A DNA stretch of 9,075 bases from Anaerolineae bacterium (GCA_027022125.1 JALVZI010000335.1:1-9075), one strand, 5' to 3'. Counted from the first letter of the stretch, positions 1 to 6,878 are shown. Numbers and translations are program-made. The notes: a model not told the origin generated them from the letters alone.

Positions 1-18
1 GTGTACCATGTATAGTTA

Positions 19-186
19 CTATCCTTTCAGATATTTCTCCGCCGCGCTCTGCGCCAAAAAACAAATCGTATGAAATACCGGCATATCGGCAATCAACGCT
101 TGCTCCGCCACCAATAAATTTTCGTCGGCGAGACGAAACCACTCTTGTGGCGTTTCGATAGGTTTACGCATTTCACTGCCGCTCAT
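19..186 (-). pseudogene. HEPN-domain toxin (HepT-like), 3'-truncated
   Basis: The reading frame starts with MSGSEMRKPIETPQEWF and carries the first half of a HEPN domain: EWFRLADENLLVAEQAL, then an FLAQSAAEKYLKG segment that matches the usual 'FhaQqAaEKyLKa' helix of HepT. It stops with TAG directly after KYLKG, giving 55 residues where family members have about 110-140. The catalytic RX4-6H motif of HEPN RNases lies in the missing part, so no RNase activity is expected. The ATG at 184-186 overlaps the end of the MNT gene by 14 bases; a second ATG at 169-171 would start 1 base after it. This is the usual antitoxin-then-toxin order of MntA/HepT pairs. The break lies within 20 bases of the window edge, so an assembly end-effect is possible as well as real decay. 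Confidence 0.75.
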
Positions 187-517
187 ACAATATCTTTCCC
201 TCGCCGAAAATATGTTGGGTATAAAATGGATTGTTGTCCGCAAGATTGCGGCGAATTTCTGCCGGGGTGCGCACCAACAAATCCAACCCGAAACGACGAC
301 GCAAAAAAAGCCGGTCAATTTGGCGGCGGATTTGACGATTCGAGTGCGATGAATCGTGGACAATCAGCAAATCCAAATCGCTGTTCGCATTGGCATCTCC
401 GCGCGCATACGAACCAAACAACACAATTTGCTGCGGGTGAATCGTATCAACGATGGTTTGCCGGATAAAAGCAATCATTTCCGGGTTGATGGTTTTTTCC
501 TGCAATGATACCATCAT
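173..517 (-). CDS. mntA: MNT-type nucleotidyltransferase antitoxin (MntA-like)
   Basis: This 114-residue protein has the minimal nucleotidyltransferase signature: FGSYARG at residues 34-40 followed by SDLDLLI at 46-52, giving the acidic pair D47 and D49, and a third acid at D79 in FGLDLLV. The length and the ending GEGKILYERQ are normal, so the gene looks complete. In characterised MNT/HEPN (type VII) pairs this enzyme inactivates the HEPN RNase by adding AMP to a tyrosine. The HEPN partner directly downstream is truncated. The start (ATG 515-517) has a GGGAG ribosome site about 7 bases upstream. It overlaps by ATGA the stop codon of a vapC scrap, so translation is probably coupled to the vapB reading unit. 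The alternative start at 512-514 is one codon later. The family is certain; retained activity is inferred from the intact motifs. Confidence 0.88.
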   Translation of the reverse strand: MMVSLQEKTINPEMIAFIRQTIVDTIHPQQIVLFGSYARGDANANSDLDLLIVHDSSHSNRQIRRQIDRLFLRRRFGLDLLVRTPAEIRRNLADNNPFYTQHIFGEGKILYERQ

Positions 518-579
518 TCATCTCCCTGTAACAAAGCGACAATAGCATTTGTATCGAGCAAATAGCGTTTACCATTCAT
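514..579 (-). pseudogene. PIN-domain toxin (VapC-like), first 21 codons only
   Basis: A short frame beginning at ATG 577-579 encodes MNGKRYLLDTNAIVALLQGD, E, stop. This is the canonical start of a VapC PIN-domain RNase, including the first catalytic aspartate in YLLDTN. VapC proteins are about 130 residues, so more than 80% is missing and the other catalytic acids are gone. The start overlaps the end of the VapB-like gene (ATGAATGGTAA), the normal coupling of a vapBC operon. The TGA stop overlaps the ATG of the MNT gene. The neat join suggests a deletion or recombination that replaced the vapC body with an mntA-hepT module. The peptide may still be translated as a leader for mntA. Confidence 0.75.
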
Positions 580-778
580 CTCGCATCTCTCTCTGAACCG
601 CAACCGCATCACCGCGCCACGCTACCTTGCCCGCAATGTCGGCAAAATCATATTCGGCAGATTGTCTTTTTTCGGTATGCTTTTGCTGCCAGCGCAGATA
701 GTTGATGAAATTCAACGCTTCCCGTTTCTTGTTATCGGATAAATCTTCAATTGCTCGCTTCACCTGTTCTGAAAGCAT
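569..778 (-). CDS. VapB-like antitoxin of a vapBC pair
   Basis: This 69-residue protein begins MLSEQVKRAIEDLSDNKKRE and contains a helical stretch ALNFINYLRWQQK. It then has an acidic and aromatic tail, DFADIAGKVAWRGD, ending REMRDEW. This tail is typical of short VapB/DUF2281-like antitoxins, whose C-terminal end wraps the PIN toxin. I chose the ATG at 776-778 because AAAGGGG sits 5 bases upstream; an in-frame ATG at 791-793 has no comparable site. The stop codon overlaps the vapC scrap. The gene seems intact although its toxin is reduced to 21 codons, so it may be an orphan antitoxin still able to neutralise related toxins encoded elsewhere. The family assignment rests on tail pattern and context. 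Confidence 0.65.
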   Translation of the reverse strand: MLSEQVKRAIEDLSDNKKREALNFINYLRWQQKHTEKRQSAEYDFADIAGKVAWRGDAVAVQREMRDEW

Positions 779-907
779 AATTACCCCTTTCATTCCCGAA
801 AAATCAACCTCCTGATTTGCCGCACAATTTCGATAGATTCTTCGGTAAAATTCGTACCATTTTTGAAAGTTCAGTGCAAAAGAAAGAAAAATGGCAACTG
901 TTTTCTG

Positions 908-1435
908 TTATTCACCAATTCTAACCAAACCTTTTTTGCATAAAATCGTATCAGTGGTCATTTTTGGTATACCTGGCCAACTGCCAGTAATTTCACCAAC
1001 TAATTGATAATACTGAAATAACGTTTGACCATCTTTCCCTACTACCAAAACCCAGAATTCTTTTATTTCACCTGGATTTCCACCAATATAATAAACATGC
1101 CCAGACCACTTTCCACCAGACGTTTTTGCTTGGCTTTGGGGCCAATATTCCTCTATTATTCCATCTTCCCCCACTCTAAAAGTTATCAGCCATATCGTAA
1201 AGGGTTCCGGAAGATTTTCATACCTACCTTGAACTTCAAATGAGTTTCCAACTATTTCATATTCTGTAGGTTTAGAAATCTCAATACCAAATTCATCAGG
1301 CAATAACGTTTGCGAGACACTGTTTTGCAGATATTTAATCTTTTTATCTTTTGACCGCGTAGCCAACGTTCCAATAACAGCCGTAATAATAGTAGTGACT
1401 GCTCCTATCAATGCTACAATAATTGTAGAGTCCAT
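908..1435 (-). CDS. Single-pass membrane protein with a beta-rich outer domain, function unknown
   Basis: The 175-residue product opens with one hydrophobic helix (about residues 4-26, STIIVALIGAVTTIITAVIG) followed by a basic stretch, RSKDKKIKY, consistent with an N-terminal anchor. The rest (about 50-150) reads as a beta-sandwich: ISKPTEYEIVGNSFEVQGRY, TIWLITFRV, YWPQSQAKTSGGKWSGHVYY, then GEIKEFWVLVV. This resembles small Ig-like domains in other bacterial surface or signalling proteins, but I do not recognise a named family. AGGTGA lies 5 bases before the ATG, so the start is well supported. Base composition is clearly more AT-rich than the neighbouring jet genes, suggesting separate acquisition. 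It sits where a second HEPN toxin gene should continue, so it or a recombination bringing it may have broken that gene. No function is assigned. Confidence 0.7.
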   Translation of the reverse strand: MDSTIIVALIGAVTTIITAVIGTLATRSKDKKIKYLQNSVSQTLLPDEFGIEISKPTEYEIVGNSFEVQGRYENLPEPFTIWLITFRVGEDGIIEEYWPQSQAKTSGGKWSGHVYYIGGNPGEIKEFWVLVVGKDGQTLFQYYQLVGEITGSWPGIPKMTTDTILCKKGLVRIGE

Positions 1436-1458
1436 TACTCACCTACAGCAATTAGATT

Positions 1459-1464
1459 ATTATA
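1459..1464 (-). promoter_or_regulatory. Possible -10 box for the membrane-protein gene
   Basis: TATAAT on the minus strand lies 23 bases upstream of the ATG at 1433-1435. No convincing -35 box is present at 16-18 bases spacing, so this is only a candidate. Confidence 0.3.
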
Positions 1465-1483
1465 TGTTTTCTCGATGTGAATT

Positions 1484-1519
1484 CTACTCAGCGAACCACT
1501 CACGCGGGTCATCCGGCGG
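1484..1519 (-). pseudogene. Remnant of a second HEPN (HepT-like) gene, 5' end only
   Basis: In a different frame overlapping the end of the second MNT gene, the sequence reads PPDDPREWFAE then TAG. PPDDPREW is a very characteristic N-terminal motif of HEPN proteins encoded directly after MNT genes. Only 11 codons remain and no ATG is visible just upstream in this frame, so both its start and its body are lost. It sits exactly where the toxin of this MNT antitoxin would be expected. The call rests on one short motif plus position. Confidence 0.5.
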
Positions 1520-1844
1520 GAATCGATTCGCGGGCATAAATCACTTTCCCTTCTCTCAGGGCAGGTTCCAAAACCAATGGAAACGAATCTTTGTAGCGTT
1601 CAATATCGTCCGGTGTGGCAACAATCACATCTACCGCTTGCCCCACGCCAAACAGGTTTTTGTAGATTTTTTGCGCCAGTTTTCGGCGGTGAACGTTTGC
1701 CGCCACAACCAGCAAATCTATATCGCTATCGGGGCGCATTTCACCTTTGGCGGCAGAACCGAACAGAATGATTTTTTCCGGCGCAGCCGTCTGCACAACA
1801 CGCCTGACAATTTCATCCAGAGTTTTTTGGTTGACATTTGCCAT
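1509..1844 (-). CDS. MNT-type nucleotidyltransferase antitoxin (second copy)
   Basis: Starting from the ATG at 1842-1844, the protein has 111 residues. It carries the MNT signature LFGSAAKGEMRPDSDIDLLV (G29-S30, D41, D43) and a third acid in AVDVIVATPDD (D72). A GAGGTG ribosome site 5 bases before this ATG decides the start; the frame can be read further back to a GTG at 1914-1916, but that lies inside a dispersed repeat. The protein resembles the MNT at 173-517 in architecture but is a different sequence, so it is a separate module rather than a recent duplicate. The expected downstream HEPN gene is reduced to an 11-codon scrap. The motifs are intact, so the enzyme could be functional as an orphan antitoxin. 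Confidence 0.85.
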   Translation of the reverse strand: MANVNQKTLDEIVRRVVQTAAPEKIILFGSAAKGEMRPDSDIDLLVVAANVHRRKLAQKIYKNLFGVGQAVDVIVATPDDIERYKDSFPLVLEPALREGKVIYARESIPAG

Positions 1845-1904
1845 CTCGCACCTCAATGCGGCTATTGCATCATCTAATCTAAAAAGTAGGATTATGCTTC
1901 CTGT

Positions 1905-2055
1905 AATTTTCACCACAGAGGCACAGAGACACAGAGAATTTTTAAATTTTTTGAGTTCCGGTTCAAATTGTTATCGGAAATTTCAGATACCATCGCATAA
2001 CCGACTCTCAAACCTTATTTTTCTCTGTTCCTCTGCGTCTCTGTGGTTCAATTTT
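1905..2055. repeat. Dispersed inverted-repeat element of the CACAGAGGCACAGAG type
   Basis: The left arm (about 1905-1945) reads ACCACAGAGGCACAGAGACA and the right arm (about 2017-2055) reads TTCCTCTGCGTCTCTGTGGT, which is nearly its reverse complement. About 70 bases of non-coding sequence separate them. No coding capacity and no target-site duplication could be recognised. Such pairs are common intergenic repeats in repeat-rich environmental genomes. The element fills most of the gap between the end of jetC and the second MNT gene. Confidence 0.7.
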
Positions 2056-2108
2056 TTTTCGTGAGCAATAGCCCGACAATTAAGGTTGGACGATGCGGCT
2101 ATACGGAA

Positions 2109-2138
2109 ATTATACCACGCCGAGCCTCACGCTTCCAA
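2109..2138 (-). promoter_or_regulatory. Possible sigma-70 promoter reading toward the second MNT gene
   Basis: On the minus strand TTGGAA (2133-2138) is followed after 18 bases by TATAAT (2109-2114). It overlaps the last codons of jetC and would give a leader of roughly 260 bases that includes the inverted-repeat element. It could let the MNT module be transcribed independently of jetC. The match is reasonable but unsupported by anything else. Confidence 0.3.
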
Positions 2139-5100
2139 CCGGGCGAGCATGTCCGTTTTGTCGATTTCTATCACAAAAGCGTGGTTGTCTTCGCGCACCA
2201 CCGTGCGCACCGAATCGACATACGGCAGCAGGCTGGCGGCTTTGTCCGGCGGCGTGGCGAGTAGTACCTGCAATTGATTGTCCACCATAAATTTGAGCGA
2301 ACTGGCGGTGCGAGCGGCGTCCATTTTGCCGAACGCCTCATCGAACAGCGCCAGCCGGATGGTGTCCGCCGGACGAGGTTGGTTGAGCCGATACGCCTGC
2401 GCGAACGATGCCGCCATCGCCACATAAAAGGGCGTGGTCGTTTCGCCGCCCGATTTTTTGGCATTGATTTGGCTCAACAGGGCGCTATCGCCGTTGGGAT
2501 AATGAATGCGGATGTCATACTGCAAATAATTGCGATAATCCTGCAACTCGCGCAATTCCGATTGCGCCTCATCATACGCCGCCGTCAGCCGCTCAAAAAG
2601 CAAATCCCAGCCCTGCTGATACTTCTGCCGAAAATCCGACTCAAACAGCGACTCGCCCAGCACATATTGGCTATCCATAATCATATCATACACCTGCCTC
2701 AGCGACGGCTCAGGCTTGGTGATAAACTTGAATTGCTCGCCGCCGAACCGCAATTTCGATAGCGTGGCGTTCAAATATGCCAACTGCTGTTTGGCATCCT
2801 CAATCTGCTCGCGCAAGCGGTGGATGAAATTTTCCACCAGTTCCTGCTCCGCCTGTTGGCGCAACGTGGCAATGCGTTCCTCATATTCCGGCAGCGTCGA
2901 TTCCACATATTTTTCTCGCTCGCGCAGATAGCGGGCGGCATCTTCATCATTATCGTAACCGAATTGATATTTCAGACTGTATTCTTTTTTCGCATCGCGC
3001 AATTTATCTCGACTGCGGGCTTCGCCGGACTGATACTTTCGCATCTGATTCTCGGCATTATCGCGGATGGTTTCCAGCGGTTGGCGTTTGCGCCGCCGCT
3101 CGTACTCCGTTTCCGCTGCCTCCTCCAAATCGGCAGCATCCTCCCACGCCAAAAACGCCTTCGCTTCCTGCAACAACTCGGCGGCACGCTTTTCCAGCGC
3201 GGGGATGGTCTCCGTTTCCAGCATGTGCAGTGCGTTTTTCAGCCCGCCGATTTCCTCCCCCAGCGCATCGAGGGCGGCTTGGTGACGCTGCACCGCCGAT
3301 TCGTGCATGGCAACCGCCCCTTTCAGCGAATCAACCGTCTGCGTGTCAAGCGCAGCCAGCGCGCGCCGCGCCTCCGCAAGTTCGGCGGTCAGTTCCGGCA
3401 GATGTGTCAACTGCGGCAAATCTCGGCTCAACTCAAAATGACGGCGCATTTTATCGCGCGTCAGCGCCAACCGCGCTTTCAGCGCATCGGTTTTCGTTTG
3501 CCGGTCGGTCAATTCGCGGGCGATGGCATTCAGCCGTTCCTCCCGCTGCTCAATTTGACGGACGGCGGCGCGCTCGCCGATGAACCATCGCCGGTAAAAA
3601 CGGGGATTCAAATGGCGCGTGGTGAAATTGCGGCGCACAAAACATTCGCGTGTGACGGCGGTGCGGTGGTGGCGCAACTCGTCCGTCGAATCGCATTTCA
3701 CCATCCCGCCGAGCAGCAAATCTACCAGCGCGCGGGCGGCGGGATGGTCGGTTTGCACCTCTGCCGCCAGCCCCGCCCCCGTCCCGCGCGGGCGCGACGC
3801 CAGATAGCGGGCAATCCGTTCCGTGTCGGGCAAGCCCACACCGTGCAATTTTCGCTCGATACGGTAGCGGCGGTACAGTTTCATCGCCGCGTCATAATAT
3901 TCGGGCGGCACAAGCAGGTCGAAACGGGCGCGCCCCAAAATGCCCTCCACCGCATCCTGCCAACTTTCATCGGGGATGTGCAGAGTCTCGAAAAGAGGTT
4001 GCACCTGCTCCGCCGACAGATTCAGTTCGGCGCGCAACAGTTGACGCAATTCCGCCGATTGCGGCGCTTCGGATTGATAACTGACGGCGCGGTCGCCGGT
4101 ACGCAATTTGTTGATTTCCTGTTGAAGTCGCGCGGCTTCCGCCCGCAATTCGCGGCTTTCATTTTCGATAAGCGCCATTCGGGCAGCGTATTGGTCGCTG
4201 ATAGATTGCAAATCGGGAAAAAGAAGGTCGGGGGCGATGTCATCGGCGGCGGTGGCGGCGATGAACGCTTCCAGTTCAGATGGCACGTCCAGCCCGTCGG
4301 CGCGCAGAAAATCGCGCAATTGGCGCGCGTCGCGGTGTTCCTGCGCCAACATGGTTTTCACTCGTTCCGCCATTTTCTGCAACGCCGATACCTCTGCGCC
4401 GAGTTGGGCAATCTCTTCCCGCAGCGATTTTTCGCGGGCGGCGGTGGTGTCGGTTGCCAGCGCAACCTGCGCGTCCAGCAACGCCTGCCGCGCAAATTGC
4501 AACTGCTCGTGTGCCTCATCGCGCCGCAGTTCCAGCCGAGTCAGCGCCACCTTTTTTTCGTCCAGCGTCTGCCGCGCCAATTTCAGCGCCGCCAACTGCA
4601 CATCGCTATCGGCACGGCGGAAAATGTAGCCGTTGGTCAGCCGCAACCGCCGCCGAGTGGCGCGCTCGCGGTCAATCTCTTCGATTTTATCCAGCGCGGC
4701 AATCCGCTCGCGCACATCTGCCGCCAGCGACTCGAAGTGGCGCATCGTTTCCAACTGCTGACGCAAATTATCCACATCCACCAAATTTTCATCCAGCAAA
4801 TAACTGTGAACAAACTCGCGAATGTTGGTCAACGGACTGAATGCCAATCCTTTGACAATTTTGGATGGGAACGATTCCTGCAATTGCCCCAGCCGATTCA
4901 GCAGGTGAAAGCGATAATCTTCCAGCCGCGAAAAAAGTTGCGCCGCCCCGCTCGGCAGGGCAAAATGCTCCATGTGGCGGCGAAATTCGCGGCTATTGAA
5001 GAGCGTTCCTTCCGCCTTGAAAAACCAAGCGTCATTCAAAGCCGCGTTGTTGACGATAAAATAGGTAATGTCGGGGGCGCGATTGTCTTCATAGGCGTCA

Positions 5101-5429
5101 ATCACCGCGCCGTGAACGAAAAAAGTATCGTCGGGATTGCGAAATTCCAGCGCGACCACGCCAGTGGTGTCGCCGCGCAAAAAGCGTCGGGCTTCGTTGC
5201 CCAACTCGCCGCGCACATATCCGGCAAGCGTGCGCCGACTGCCGTGCATCGCCGCGCGGTTGAACCGTACATCGCGCTGCCCGCCGACCAGCGCAAATTG
5301 CACCGCGTCCAAAATGGTTGATTTTCCCACGCCATTCACGCCGATAAAATAGGTGCTTCCCCGACAGGGAATGGTGACGTTTTCAAACAAATGCCAGTTG
5401 ATGAGCCGAATGTTGGTCAGTTCTTTCAT
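2127..5429 (-). CDS. jetC: Wadjet JetC-like SMC ATPase (MukB/MksB relative)
   Basis: The 1100-residue protein has SMC/Rad50-like organisation. The N-terminal ATPase half (about 1-210) starts MKELTNIRLINWHLFENVTI and carries the Walker A motif GVNGVGKS (30-37). Long charged coiled-coil stretches follow (about 220-460), then a globular hinge-like middle (about 465-620), a returning coiled coil (about 625-895), and a C-terminal ATPase half. The latter has the ABC signature KSGGE (992-996) and Walker B LALFDEAFGKMD with D1030-E1031. All ATPase motifs are present, so the enzyme should be active. In Wadjet, JetC dimers with JetA and JetB extrude DNA loops and recognise small circular plasmids, which JetD then cuts. 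Its ATG overlaps the jetB stop (ATGA), indicating coupled translation. Alternatives are a housekeeping MksB condensin or an SbcC-like protein; the JetB neighbour and the LINWHLFENV start favour Wadjet/Mks. Confidence 0.9.
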   Translation of the reverse strand: MKELTNIRLINWHLFENVTIPCRGSTYFIGVNGVGKSTILDAVQFALVGGQRDVRFNRAAMHGSRRTLAGYVRGELGNEARRFLRGDTTGVVALEFRNPDDTFFVHGAVIDAYEDNRAPDITYFIVNNAALNDAWFFKAEGTLFNSREFRRHMEHFALPSGAAQLFSRLEDYRFHLLNRLGQLQESFPSKIVKGLAFSPLTNIREFVHSYLLDENLVDVDNLRQQLETMRHFESLAADVRERIAALDKIEEIDRERATRRRLRLTNGYIFRRADSDVQLAALKLARQTLDEKKVALTRLELRRDEAHEQLQFARQALLDAQVALATDTTAAREKSLREEIAQLGAEVSALQKMAERVKTMLAQEHRDARQLRDFLRADGLDVPSELEAFIAATAADDIAPDLLFPDLQSISDQYAARMALIENESRELRAEAARLQQEINKLRTGDRAVSYQSEAPQSAELRQLLRAELNLSAEQVQPLFETLHIPDESWQDAVEGILGRARFDLLVPPEYYDAAMKLYRRYRIERKLHGVGLPDTERIARYLASRPRGTGAGLAAEVQTDHPAARALVDLLLGGMVKCDSTDELRHHRTAVTRECFVRRNFTTRHLNPRFYRRWFIGERAAVRQIEQREERLNAIARELTDRQTKTDALKARLALTRDKMRRHFELSRDLPQLTHLPELTAELAEARRALAALDTQTVDSLKGAVAMHESAVQRHQAALDALGEEIGGLKNALHMLETETIPALEKRAAELLQEAKAFLAWEDAADLEEAAETEYERRRKRQPLETIRDNAENQMRKYQSGEARSRDKLRDAKKEYSLKYQFGYDNDEDAARYLREREKYVESTLPEYEERIATLRQQAEQELVENFIHRLREQIEDAKQQLAYLNATLSKLRFGGEQFKFITKPEPSLRQVYDMIMDSQYVLGESLFESDFRQKYQQGWDLLFERLTAAYDEAQSELRELQDYRNYLQYDIRIHYPNGDSALLSQINAKKSGGETTTPFYVAMAASFAQAYRLNQPRPADTIRLALFDEAFGKMDAARTASSLKFMVDNQLQVLLATPPDKAASLLPYVDSVRTVVREDNHAFVIEIDKTDMLARLEA

Positions 5430-6064
5430 GCCGCCGCCTCGCTTTCGTCCGTTGCCGTGTCGGCGGCACGATATTTCCGCCGCCAGGCTTCCATTTCTTC
5501 GGCGGTCTGCACGGGCAGAATCATTTTCACCGAGCCGCGCAGCCGCAGGCGGGCTTCGCTGTCGCGCACGTTCAGCGAGCGTCCGTTGAGCGGTTCAATC
5601 AGCCCCAGCCGCCGCAGCGAGCGCAGGATGGCTTCGTACTGCCCAATGCCCATATCGCGCTCTTTGCCGGTGATGGTGCGGTACTCTTCGCGCAAATCGC
5701 CGATGGTGACGACCGGGTCATCCGCCAAACTGAGGTGTTCGGTCTGTTCGGCGTACAGCTTACGCAGCACCACAATCATCAGCGATTCATCGAGTTTGAA
5801 ACGGCGGCGACTGTAACTGAATTTCGATACCGTTTGAAACACGCGATGGTAGTCATCGTGCAGCAGCGTGTATCCGGCAACGGCACACAACGCCTCGAAA
5901 ATGTGGCGGTGGCGGTGGACAAAATAATAATCGTCTTTTTCGTCGGGCTTGTCCTGATAGAGGAAAGTTCTGCCCAGCAGGCGGTTCATAATGCGGGGGA
6001 TTTCCTGCCGCGCTTTTTCGGGCAGGTCGGTGGCTTGTAGAATTGTGTCGGTGGTAAATGGCAT
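5426..6064 (-). CDS. jetB: Wadjet JetB-like subunit (DUF4194, MukE/MksE-like)
   Basis: This 212-residue protein fits the DUF4194/JetB pattern. It has an N-terminal helical part with LLGRTFLYQDKPDEKDDYYF and a central FQTVSKFSYSRRRFKLDESL then MIVVLRKLYAEQ segment. A winged-helix-like C-terminal part follows (GQYEAILRSLRRLGLIEPL, then VKMILPVQTAEEMEAW), and the tail is short, acidic and alanine-rich. JetB is the KITE-type (MukE-like) protein that binds the kleisin JetA and helps hold DNA on JetC. It overlaps jetC by 4 bases and begins 25 bases after the higA-like gene, so the three are probably one transcript. The ribosome site is weak (GAGA about 7 bases upstream), suggesting dependence on translation of the upstream gene. 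Length and content appear complete. Confidence 0.85.
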   Translation of the reverse strand: MPFTTDTILQATDLPEKARQEIPRIMNRLLGRTFLYQDKPDEKDDYYFVHRHRHIFEALCAVAGYTLLHDDYHRVFQTVSKFSYSRRRFKLDESLMIVVLRKLYAEQTEHLSLADDPVVTIGDLREEYRTITGKERDMGIGQYEAILRSLRRLGLIEPLNGRSLNVRDSEARLRLRGSVKMILPVQTAEEMEAWRRKYRAADTATDESEAAA

Positions 6065-6089
6065 TGGCGTCTCGTTATCGGTGCAGCGG

Positions 6090-6533
6090 TCAAGCCGCGC
6101 GCCGCGATGAATTTTGGGGCGATTGAGCCGGTTCGTCGGCGATGAACACTGCCACCGGCACGTTGAAACGGCGGCTCAACGCTTTTACCTGTCTTAAATT
6201 TAAGGTTCGTTTGCCGTGCAAGATTTCAGACACCACACCCTGACTGCCCAATTCCGGCAAATCGGTTTGCCTGAGGTTGTATTCTTGCATGAAATGCCGC
6301 AACACCGCCACCGGTTCGGCAGCGGGAAGCGGGATATGTTCGTCTTCGTAATTTTCGACCAGCACGCCGACCACATCCATCATTTTTGCCAACGGGTGCG
6401 ACTCGTCGCCGCGCACCACATCCACCAACTCATCGAGCAGGTTTACCAATTGCTCGTATTCCTGCTCGGTGGTGGGCACAAAAATGAAGTTGGCGCTCTG
6501 CGTCAACACGTCTGTCACATGCGATTGCAACAT
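6090..6533 (-). CDS. higA: HigA-like HTH antitoxin/regulator
   Basis: From the ATG at 6531-6533 the protein has 147 residues in the HigA (COG5499) arrangement. An N-terminal helical part reads TTEQEYEQLVNLLDELVDVV and VGVLVENYEDEHIPLP. A C-terminal XRE-type helix-turn-helix (about 76-131) has LRQTDLPELGSQGVVSEILH, GKRTLNLRQVKALSRRFNVP. HigA proteins bind the HigB RNase and repress their own promoter. The frame stays open to 6605, but the earlier residues (MFRLFRTQVKSN...) do not fit the family and AGAGA sits 7 bases before the chosen ATG. The matching HigB gene lies upstream on the same strand but about 650 bases away across a repeat field, instead of adjacent. The gene is now the first of a likely higA-jetB-jetC transcript, so it may act as the operon's regulator; that role is inferred. 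Confidence 0.82.
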   Translation of the reverse strand: MLQSHVTDVLTQSANFIFVPTTEQEYEQLVNLLDELVDVVRGDESHPLAKMMDVVGVLVENYEDEHIPLPAAEPVAVLRHFMQEYNLRQTDLPELGSQGVVSEILHGKRTLNLRQVKALSRRFNVPVAVFIADEPAQSPQNSSRRAA

Positions 6534-6639
6534 TTTATTTCTCTTTCGGCGTGGTTCATTGACACCAAAATTACTTTTAACCTGAGTTCGGAATAAGCGA
6601 AACAATGTTCAATGGTAACTATTCAGCGTGCTGTGTTCG

Positions 6640-6720
6640 CCTCGAATTAAAGTTCGAGGATCAGAACTCAAGCCGACTTAAGTCGGCTTTGGCTTTGAGC
6701 GCGGAAATAAATTTCCGCGC
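6640..6720. repeat. Cluster of three perfect hairpin palindromes
   Basis: Three palindromes follow within 81 bases. The first is CCTCGAA-6-TTCGAGG (6640-6659). The second is the 20-base palindrome AAGCCGACTTAAGTCGGCTT (6670-6689). The third is GCGCGGAAAT-2-ATTTCCGCGC (6699-6720). They are not followed by a T-run typical of an intrinsic terminator on either strand, though RNA hairpins would form whichever strand is transcribed. The tidy serial arrangement looks like a composite dispersed repeat. Confidence 0.75.
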
Positions 6721-6735
6721 GTTGACCGGGAAAAT

Positions 6736-6765
6736 GTCATTGCGAGATGAAAGCGAATCAATCTC
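6736..6765. repeat. REP-like GTCATTGCGAG element
   Basis: GTCATTGCGAGATGAAAGCG followed by AATCAATCTCC resembles the short intergenic repeats written GTCATTGCGAG...GAAGCAATCTC in many bacteria. Only one copy is present here, so the call rests on recall of the pattern. Confidence 0.4.
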
Positions 6766-6781
6766 CACATTGTTATTTTCA

Positions 6782-6808
6782 TAGAGACGCCCAAATTGGG
6801 CGTCTCTA
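6782..6808. repeat. Perfect 27-base palindrome
   Basis: TAGAGACGCCCAA and its exact reverse complement are separated by one A. The GTAGAGACGCCCAATTGGGC type of palindrome is a familiar dispersed intergenic repeat. It is not followed by a T-run, so I do not call it a terminator. Confidence 0.75.
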
Positions 6809-6878
6809 CGGGTGCAGATAAATAGGTTGTTCAAAATCAATCATACGCTGAACAGTTACGTTCAATGAAAGTAAAAAT

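Noticed and set aside
1..30. A short palindrome ATAGTTACTAT near the left edge, as a possible mirror of the right-end artefact
   Set aside because: Arms are only 5 bases, and I found no distant inverted copy of the first 20 bases inside the window.
790..865. Minus-strand frame reading KNGTNFTEESIEIVRQIRRL and ending in TGA overlapping the ATG at 793
   Set aside because: It might be the C-terminal scrap of another gene upstream of vapB, but only about 25 residues are present after a stop, and I could not match it to a family.
1395..1877. A plus-strand open frame opposite the second MNT gene
   Set aside because: The minus-strand protein has the MNT catalytic motifs; the plus-strand product has no recognisable pattern.
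2820..5321. A plus-strand open frame of 833 codons opposite jetC
   Set aside because: It is antisense to a clearly recognisable ATPase gene, is rich in Arg/Gln/Phe with no domain pattern, and is best explained by the codon bias of jetC on the other strand.
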